From positions 1 through 61,203 of the forward strand of contig CACGDL010000004.1 of NCBI GenBank assembly GCA_902571795.1: 61,203 nt of DNA, in the 5' to 3' direction. Position numbers and translations under genes: made by a program. Each line of letters starts with the position of its first letter. The stretch's first letter is position 1. The notes beneath the pieces are model-generated. The model had not been told where the DNA came from, ran no database searches, and saw only the letters and a list, made by a program, of their open reading frames with translations. Shown here piece after piece: positions 55,231 through 61,203 of the stretch. The stretch comes from an uncultured Prochlorococcus sp. GTDB lineage: Bacteria > Cyanobacteriota > Cyanobacteriia > PCC-6307 > Cyanobiaceae.

Positions 55231-56483
55231 TGGAAACGACCCAAAATTTTCCTGAAACAACAAAGAAAGACTTTCCTCTTTTAAATAAGAACTTAAAGAG
55301 TAACGAGCAAATTATTTATTTAGACCATGCTGCAACCACACAAAAACCAATACAAGTCTTAAAAAAAATTGATGAATATTACAAAAACTTTAATGCCAAT
55401 GTACATAGAGGGGCACATCAATTAAGTGCTAAAGCAACAGAAGAATTTGAAAATGCACGATATTTAATTAGCAAATATATAAAAGCGAATTCAGCAAAAG
55501 AAATTATTTTCACAAGAAATGCTACTGAGGCAATCAATCTAGTAGCCAGATCATGGGGCGAAGATTCATTGAAAGAAAACGATGAAATTCTCTTATCAAT
55601 AATGGAGCATCATAGCAATATTGTTCCATGGCAAATGGTTGCTGCAAAAAATAAATGCAAATTAAAATTTATAGGTATAGATAAAGATGGAAAATTAGAT
55701 ATAGACGACTTTAAATCAAAACTAACATCTAGAACTAAACTTGTTAGCTTAGTACATGTTAGTAATACTCTAGGTTGCTGTAATCCAATCAAAGAAATAA
55801 CTAAATTAGCTAAACAAAAAGGTTCTTTAGTGTTGATAGATGCATGCCAAAGTTTGGCTCATCAAAAAATGGATGTGATTGATCTTAATATAGATTTTTT
55901 AGCTGGATCAGGACATAAACTATGCGGTCCAACAGGTATTGGTTTCCTTTGGTCAAGAAAAGAAATCCTAGAAAAAATTCCTCCTCTCTTTGGAGGTGGC
56001 GAAATGATTCAAGATGTTTTTGAAGAGACAAGTACTTGGGCAGAACTGCCACACAAATTTGAAGCTGGAACTCCAGCCATTGCAGAAGCAATAGGTCTTG
56101 CTGAAGCAATAAATTATATTAACAATATTGGATTGAATGAAATTCATGAATATGAAAAGACTATTACTAAATATTTATTTGAAAAATTAAATCAAATAGA
56201 AAATATTGAAATCATAGGTCCATCGCCGGAGATAGATCCAGACAGAGCCTCACTTGCCACCTTTTATATAAAAAATATACATTCAAATGATATTGCTGAA
56301 ATTCTTGATTCAAAAGGAATTTGCATCAGAAGTGGTCACCATTGCTGTCAACCACTTCACAGATACATTGGAATTAAATCAACAGCGAGAATCAGCATGA
56401 ATTTCACAACCAATAAGGAAGAAATTGATATGTTTATAGAAAAATTAAAAGATACTATTGATTTTCTAAAAATCAATTCTTAA
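55230..56483 (+). CDS. sufS: Cysteine desulfurase SufS
   Basis: PLP enzyme of class II desulfurases that takes sulfur from cysteine for SufBCD. The PLP Lys in GSGHKLCGPTG and the persulfide Cys in IRSGHHCCQPLH are visible, and NVHRGAHQLS and AFFGGGEMI-like (here PLFGGGEMI) motifs. 417 residues. Stop shares TTAA with the convergent S9 peptidase. No SufE follows. Confidence 0.94.
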   Translation: METTQNFPETTKKDFPLLNKNLKSNEQIIYLDHAATTQKPIQVLKKIDEYYKNFNANVHRGAHQLSAKATEEFENARYLISKYIKANSAKEIIFTRNATEAINLVARSWGEDSLKENDEILLSIMEHHSNIVPWQMVAAKNKCKLKFIGIDKDGKLDIDDFKSKLTSRTKLVSLVHVSNTLGCCNPIKEITKLAKQKGSLVLIDACQSLAHQKMDVIDLNIDFLAGSGHKLCGPTGIGFLWSRKEILEKIPPLFGGGEMIQDVFEETSTWAELPHKFEAGTPAIAEAIGLAEAINYINNIGLNEIHEYEKTITKYLFEKLNQIENIEIIGPSPEIDPDRASLATFYIKNIHSNDIAEILDSKGICIRSGHHCCQPLHRYIGIKSTARISMNFTTNKEEIDMFIEKLKDTIDFLKINS

Positions 56484-58405
56484 ATATTCAAAGCATTTTT
56501 TAAAAATTCCTGAGATTTTTGCATTACTACTTCTTTATTTTCATTATTTCTAAAACCATGCCCTTCATTATCAAAAAAGATAACTTCTGAATATTTATTA
56601 TTCTGAATCAAAATTTCTTGAATTTTTAAAGTTTGTTTATAAGAAATAACTGTATCTTTTTTTCCATGAAACAATAAGATAGGTTTTTTTATTTTGTTAA
56701 TATTATTTATCGGTGATCTATTTATATAATCATCATGGTTTTTTGCATAATTTCCTACCAAAGAATTTAAATAATCTTTTTCAAACCTATGAGTGTGGTA
56801 ATGCATATCATTTAAATCAATAACAGGATATTTACAAATTGCTGCTGTAAAGATAGAACCATATAATAAACAATTCATGGCAGTTAACCCACCAGCACTA
56901 TTCCCAAAAATTACTACTTTTTCACTATCAACTTGATTTGATTTAATCAATTCAAGAGCTAGTGCTTTGCAATCATAAGAATCAACAATACCCCATTTAT
57001 AATTCAACCTCTCTCTATATGCTTTGCCAAATCCTGATGATCCTCCATAATTGACTTCAGCAACAAAAAATCCCCTCGACGTCCAATATTGAACTTCAGA
57101 ATTATATGATCCATCAAAACATGAAGTTGGTCCGCTATGTGCTCTAACAAGGAGCGGTGGCTTTCTAAAATTTTCAACAAACGGCTTATAAAGAAAAGAA
57201 TGAGTAGATTGAGCCTCAAAACCTTTAAACCAAAATGTTTCAGGTTTTGAACAATCTTTTATATGATCAAAAGATATCTGCTCGGATAAATTTGATAAAA
57301 CTTTTTTTGCAAAATCAATTTCAAATACAATTCCCAAAAAATCAGATCCATAACCTTTAAAAAGAACTTTTTGCCGAAAAACACTGAAATCACTTATTGA
57401 GGTAAAAGGAGTAGAAAATTCTTTAACAAATTCAAGATCTTTATATTGTTCCACTATTAAACTATTTTCTTTTTTTGCTAAACAAAATAAATTTTTTATA
57501 GTCCCTGAAAAGAATGTAATTCCAGTGACCCATTGTGGTGCTCCATATTCAATCAAATTTCTCTCTACTCTTTTCTTAATAAAAATATTCTCAATTTGAC
57601 TAACATCTAAAAATAATAAGTTCCACCATCCAGAACTATCTTCAGAACATACTAAATGTGTTTCACTTATCCAATAGGGTTGAAAAAAAGAAACATTTTT
57701 TTTGGAATTTATCAGCTTATTTGAGAATTTTTTTATTTTTTGTATCTCGCCATCTAAATCTATTTGAGCAAAAAAAAGGTCGTTTTTCTCCCAGGGCATA
57801 TATGGAGAATCCCACTCTATCCAAGAAAGTAAGTTAGTAGATGAATTAGAAGATAATTCTCCAGCAAAATTTTTAAATTTTTTTATTAAATGAATATCTT
57901 GTTTAGTTTTTTTTAAATTTAAAGAAAATAAATAATCTCTATTATGTATTTCGCAAATTCCATACAACAAATTTTTTTCAGTAATGACAAATGAAGAATC
58001 AAAATTTCCATCAATTGATTGAGATAGTTGATTAGGTTCTTGAACTGAAACGAGATATTTATTTTGGCCTCTATAAGTTGACGCTGCCTCTTTAAAAATT
58101 TGAAACCATACTGCCCTTGTAATCTGATCTATCCATATCAAATAAAAATTATTTTTAAAATTTATACATTTATAAGATTTACCACCATATCCATGAAAAT
58201 TATTTTTAATATTGTATTTTTTACTTGTTAATTGCTGTGGAAACGCTTCTTTGACATTAAATGGTCTGGCAAAAATGGCATTTTCATTTTGACCTTCACC
58301 AACAACATCAATCCAAAAAATTGTATCCCTAACGATATTTAATTCCTTATAAGCTGTTTTTTTAGATTCAGTTTGACTAACTTTTAGCTTATCATCATTA
58401 CTCAT
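56480..58405 (-). CDS. S9 prolyl-oligopeptidase-family peptidase
   Basis: 641 residues: a beta-propeller-like N-terminal part and a C-terminal alpha/beta hydrolase. The nucleophile elbow is FGNSAGGLTAM (GxSxGG), the catalytic Asp is in HGKKDTVIS and the His in EGHGFRN. No signal peptide, so cytosolic. Peptide or acyl-aminoacyl substrate unknown. Its stop shares TTAA with sufS. Confidence 0.87.
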   Translation of the reverse strand: MSNDDKLKVSQTESKKTAYKELNIVRDTIFWIDVVGEGQNENAIFARPFNVKEAFPQQLTSKKYNIKNNFHGYGGKSYKCINFKNNFYLIWIDQITRAVWFQIFKEAASTYRGQNKYLVSVQEPNQLSQSIDGNFDSSFVITEKNLLYGICEIHNRDYLFSLNLKKTKQDIHLIKKFKNFAGELSSNSSTNLLSWIEWDSPYMPWEKNDLFFAQIDLDGEIQKIKKFSNKLINSKKNVSFFQPYWISETHLVCSEDSSGWWNLLFLDVSQIENIFIKKRVERNLIEYGAPQWVTGITFFSGTIKNLFCLAKKENSLIVEQYKDLEFVKEFSTPFTSISDFSVFRQKVLFKGYGSDFLGIVFEIDFAKKVLSNLSEQISFDHIKDCSKPETFWFKGFEAQSTHSFLYKPFVENFRKPPLLVRAHSGPTSCFDGSYNSEVQYWTSRGFFVAEVNYGGSSGFGKAYRERLNYKWGIVDSYDCKALALELIKSNQVDSEKVVIFGNSAGGLTAMNCLLYGSIFTAAICKYPVIDLNDMHYHTHRFEKDYLNSLVGNYAKNHDDYINRSPINNINKIKKPILLFHGKKDTVISYKQTLKIQEILIQNNKYSEVIFFDNEGHGFRNNENKEVVMQKSQEFLKNALNI

Positions 58406-58481
58406 TTAAAAAATTATAAAGAACGTAAATTAAAGTGCTAGTATTTTTATAGCTAAACTCTTAATTAAAAACTTTTTTAAC

Positions 58482-59087
58482 GTGGCAAACCATTTTTCAC
58501 AACTTGCAAAAAAGTCAAGAACAAATGGAAGCTCGGAAAAAATTGCAAAAGAACAAACAGGTAAGCCATCTCTCGACATTTATAAACTTGGTGATGATGT
58601 ATTGAGACAAAATTCCAAAAGAATAACTAAGGTTGATGAATCGATTAGAAAACTTGCTAGAGAAATGCTTCAAAGCATGTATGCAGCTAAAGGAATTGGA
58701 CTTGCAGCACCTCAAATTGGTATCAACAAAGAGCTTCTTGTCATAGATGTAAATTTTGAAGATTCAGCAGCAGAACCTCTAATATTAATCAATCCAGAAA
58801 TTACAGACTTTGGGACAACCCTTAATTCATACGAAGAAGGTTGCTTGAGTATACCTGGCGTCTATTTGAATGTAGTTAGACCATCAACTATCAAATTAAA
58901 ATTTAGAGATGAAATGGGGCGACCACGTAAAATGAAAGCAGATGGACTGTTAGCGAGGTGTATTCAACACGAAATGGATCACTTAAACGGAATATTATTT
59001 GTTGATAGAGTTACATCAAAAGATGATTTAAACAAAGAACTTATAAAGGAAGGGTTTAACGAAAAAGACGTAATTTCTATTAATTAA
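58482..59087 (+). CDS. def: Peptide deformylase
   Basis: Removes the formyl group from nascent protein N-termini. Motifs GIGLAAPQIG, EGCLSIPG and QHEMDHLNG with the metal His and Glu are intact. The start is the GTG at 58482, giving a longer N-terminus (201 aa) than the plain bacterial form. It is 5 bases upstream of the HIT-family gene and both may be co-transcribed. Confidence 0.95.
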   Translation: MANHFSQLAKKSRTNGSSEKIAKEQTGKPSLDIYKLGDDVLRQNSKRITKVDESIRKLAREMLQSMYAAKGIGLAAPQIGINKELLVIDVNFEDSAAEPLILINPEITDFGTTLNSYEEGCLSIPGVYLNVVRPSTIKLKFRDEMGRPRKMKADGLLARCIQHEMDHLNGILFVDRVTSKDDLNKELIKEGFNEKDVISIN

Positions 59088-59091
59088 TCTA

Positions 59092-59433
59092 ATGACTGAA
59101 ACTACAATATTTCAAAAAATAATTAATGAAGAAATACCCTGCGATAAGCTTTATGAAGATGAGTTATGTATTGCATTTAATGATATCCAAGCGCAAGCAC
59201 CAGTTCATTTTTTAGTTATTCCAAAAAAGCCAATTATTAGTTTATTAGATTGTATTGAAGAAGATATAAATCTATTAGGGCATTTACTTTTTGTTGGTAG
59301 CAAAATAGCTAAATCAAAAAATTTAACTAATTGGAGAACAGTAATTAATACTGGAGCAGAATCAGGACAAACAGTTTTTCATTTACATATTCATTTTTTA
59401 TCTGGAAGAAAAATGAATTGGCCCCCAGGCTAA
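59092..59433 (+). CDS. HIT-family (Hint-like) protein
   Basis: 113 residues. The histidine triad is FHLHIHFLSGRK, with the preceding VIPKKPI and INTGAESGQTV segments, as in HinT nucleotide phosphoramidases. Hydrolyses nucleoside phosphoramidates or related AMP conjugates. Follows def by 5 bases. Confidence 0.93.
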   Translation: MTETTIFQKIINEEIPCDKLYEDELCIAFNDIQAQAPVHFLVIPKKPIISLLDCIEEDINLLGHLLFVGSKIAKSKNLTNWRTVINTGAESGQTVFHLHIHFLSGRKMNWPPG

Positions 59434-59480
59434 AACTCTCGAAAGAAATGTTTTTGGGTTATAAATAAGTAAAAAACAAA

Positions 59481-59759
59481 ATGAATACACCAGATTCCTT
59501 AAATACAGAATCAAAAAATTTATTCAATTTAATTTCAAAAAATTGGGAAGAACTAGACGTTTCACTCAAAACTAAATTACTAAAAATCTGGAAAGTTTTA
59601 ACTTATAAATGGCAATTACAAATTTTATTTAATCTACCTTTTCTATTATGGTGGGTATTAGATAAATCTTTTTCAAAAATTCATAAATTTGATATGACAA
59701 TCTTAAATTACTTAAATTTACCTGACTGGGCACTATCATTTATTGGCTTTGGCCAATAG
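59481..59759 (+). CDS. Small membrane-associated protein, unknown
   Basis: 92 residues with a helical N-terminal part (NLISKNWEELDVSLKTKLLK) and a hydrophobic stretch around 52-64 (LQILFNLPFLLWWVL). No family recognised. It is 48 bases after the HIT gene and 43 bases before the ABC transporter gene on the same strand. Confidence 0.65.
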   Translation: MNTPDSLNTESKNLFNLISKNWEELDVSLKTKLLKIWKVLTYKWQLQILFNLPFLLWWVLDKSFSKIHKFDMTILNYLNLPDWALSFIGFGQ

Positions 59760-59801
59760 ACTTCTAAAAGTTATAATTTACCTTATAAAACTCGCCGAGT
59801 A

Positions 59802-61203
59802 ATGAATAAAGTAGTTAATAATAAATCCAAAATACTGTACCAATTACAAAAATTAAGGAGGCTATCTCAGCCATTTTTTCTTCCAATAGATCAATGTAAT
59901 GGATTTCAATTCATATGGCTTTTGATTTCTCTTTTATTTTGTGTTGGCGGGATAGTACTTGTTGGTCTTACAGGAATAATCAGTTTTTTTGAAAGCTTTC
60001 AACCAATTTTTCTTGAAAAATATTTTGGAGGTGTAGTAAATACTGTCAATTCAATTTGGGCTGGTAGCTGGGGATTGCTTTTCTCAGCTTTATTTCTAAT
60101 TGGATCAGGCAGTTTTTTTAGCTTAAGACGTCAATTAAAAAATCGTAGATGGCTACATTGGTTATTTCTTGCGATAATTGTATTAATGCTTTTAGCTGTA
60201 AACGGAATAAACGCAGGTATTGGATTCATAGCTAGAGATTTAACAAATGCTTTGGTAGAAAAACAAGAAGATGGATTTTATCGGATATTGGGGATTTATG
60301 CTTGTTGTTTCGCTGTGGCTCTACCAATACGTGTTTCCCAAATATTTTTTACATATAAGTTAGGGATAATTTGGAGAGAATGGCTCTCAAAAAGTTTAGT
60401 CAAAGATTATATGACTAATAAAGCTTATTACCAATTAAATCCCAATGATGAAGAACAAACCGATGTAGATAATCCTGATCAAAGAATCACAGATGATACC
60501 CGAGCTTTTACCGGGCAAAGTCTCTCTTTCACATTAGGTATTTTTGATGCCCTACTAACATTTTCACTTAACATTCTTATTTTATGGAGTATTAGTACAA
60601 CACTTACTTTTTCTTTATTTGGTTACGCTGCATTTGCAACTTCTATCCTTTTAATTGCTGGAAAAAATCTAGTAAAGATTGACTTTGATCAACTCAGATA
60701 TGAAGCAGATTTTCGATACGGCTTAGTACATATTAGAGATAATGCTGAATCAATAGCCTTTTATTCTGGGGAGAATCCTGAGCGAAGTGAAACTGAAAGA
60801 CGCTTAGGGGAAGTGGTGAGAAACTTTAATTTACTGATTATATGGAGAGTAATAATAGACGTCATGAGAAGATCCATTAATTATGCTGGAAATTTCTTTC
60901 CATATTTAATAATGGCAATCCCTTACTTTAAAGGTGATATTGATTATGGACGCTTTATTCAGGCAAGCTTTGCATTTGGAATGGTTGAAGGTTCTTTATT
61001 TTTCATTGTTAATCAAATCGAAGAACTTGCAAAATTTACTGCTGGTATTGGCAGATTAGAAGGATTCCAATCAAAAGTTGAATCCATTAGTCAAACCAAC
61101 CCAACAACCAATCAAAACGTTATTTCAGATTTCCCCTCAATTCTTATTAATAATGCTGACCTTTGCCCACCAGGATCAAATAAAACAATTATTAAAAATT
61201 TAA
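59802..61203 (+). CDS. SbmA/BacA-like ABC transporter, 3' end cut by the window edge
   Basis: At least 467 codons are open to the window end with no stop. The membrane half is of the ABC_membrane_2 type: several spans (about 28-50, 78-98, 105-125, 158-178) and the EAx..E-like motif before the ATPase. Landmarks are NPDQRITDD (residues about 224-232), typical of SbmA/BacA and ALD-type exporters, and a late GDIDYGRFIQASFAF. The ATP-binding domain begins near the end and is cut. Substrates of relatives are peptides, very-long-chain acyl-CoA or vitamin B12; here unknown. Confidence 0.88.
   Translation, partial: MNKVVNNKSKILYQLQKLRRLSQPFFLPIDQCNGFQFIWLLISLLFCVGGIVLVGLTGIISFFESFQPIFLEKYFGGVVNTVNSIWAGSWGLLFSALFLIGSGSFFSLRRQLKNRRWLHWLFLAIIVLMLLAVNGINAGIGFIARDLTNALVEKQEDGFYRILGIYACCFAVALPIRVSQIFFTYKLGIIWREWLSKSLVKDYMTNKAYYQLNPNDEEQTDVDNPDQRITDDTRAFTGQSLSFTLGIFDALLTFSLNILILWSISTTLTFSLFGYAAFATSILLIAGKNLVKIDFDQLRYEADFRYGLVHIRDNAESIAFYSGENPERSETERRLGEVVRNFNLLIIWRVIIDVMRRSINYAGNFFPYLIMAIPYFKGDIDYGRFIQASFAFGMVEGSLFFIVNQIEELAKFTAGIGRLEGFQSKVESISQTNPTTNQNVISDFPSILINNADLCPPGSNKTIIKNL

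Overview
The window is a stretch of chromosome from a very AT-rich marine picocyanobacterium, almost certainly a high-light-adapted Prochlorococcus. The evidence is the strong A+T bias in every codon position, tiny intergenic gaps, and a gene set typical of that group: RpaA, zeta-carotene desaturase, a high-light-inducible protein, NDH-1 subunit O, a CRR7-like protein, cytochrome b6f subunit PetL, a cyanobacteria-type SufBCDS operon and several DUF families restricted to oxygenic phototrophs. Both ends cut genes: tmk on the left and a SbmA/BacA-like ABC transporter on the right.

Layout. 1-2.3 kb: tmk-holB and the opposing rpaA. 3.3-8.1 kb: an accessory island on the 3' side of tRNA-Asn(GUU). 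It is bounded on the far side by a 19-bp copy of the tRNA 3' end. It holds a HTH remnant, a four-gene operon (NodU-type carbamoyltransferase, SxtJ-like membrane protein, DUF5989 mini-membrane protein, SGNH hydrolase) and a 5'-truncated macro-domain gene. 8.2-24 kb: core metabolism and photosynthesis genes (ECF-type ATPase, cysK, DnaJ-like, ndhO, lipid-A-disaccharide-synthase-like protein, IscA/SufA-type carrier, zds, hemD, rbfA, aroK, tandem PTPS plus RibD-C reductase, petL). 24-36 kb: rimO, VKOR-thioredoxin, nadB, a cyanobacterial PDZ/radical-SAM protein, TolC, BrkB, hli and HtrA. 36-44 kb: ABC-F, a group of small lineage-specific proteins (Nif11-like, ribbon-helix-helix) and a potassium/anion transport operon. 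44-50 kb: cysH, coaX, bcp, phosphopantetheinyl transferase, rarA and pgm. 50-58.4 kb: DUF4912, sufBCDS and an S9 peptidase. 58.5-61.2 kb: def, a HIT protein and the SbmA-like transporter.

Most of the window is ordinary core genome. The novelty lies in the tRNA-Asn island. The displaced tRNA 3' end, two tRNA-terminator arrangements, and three TTCCCACCA repeats phased at 11 and 22 bp look like the scar of a tRNA-targeting integrative element. The four-gene carbamoyltransferase cassette it carries may be an uncharacterised surface-glycan or small-molecule modification unit. A second theme is extreme packing: divergent genes whose start codons abut or overlap, and convergent genes that share a TTAA or TTAG stop tetranucleotide with no room for an intrinsic terminator.

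No CRISPR array, rRNA, insertion sequence or intact integrase was seen. Gene starts are by inspection and some are uncertain, as noted in the entries.
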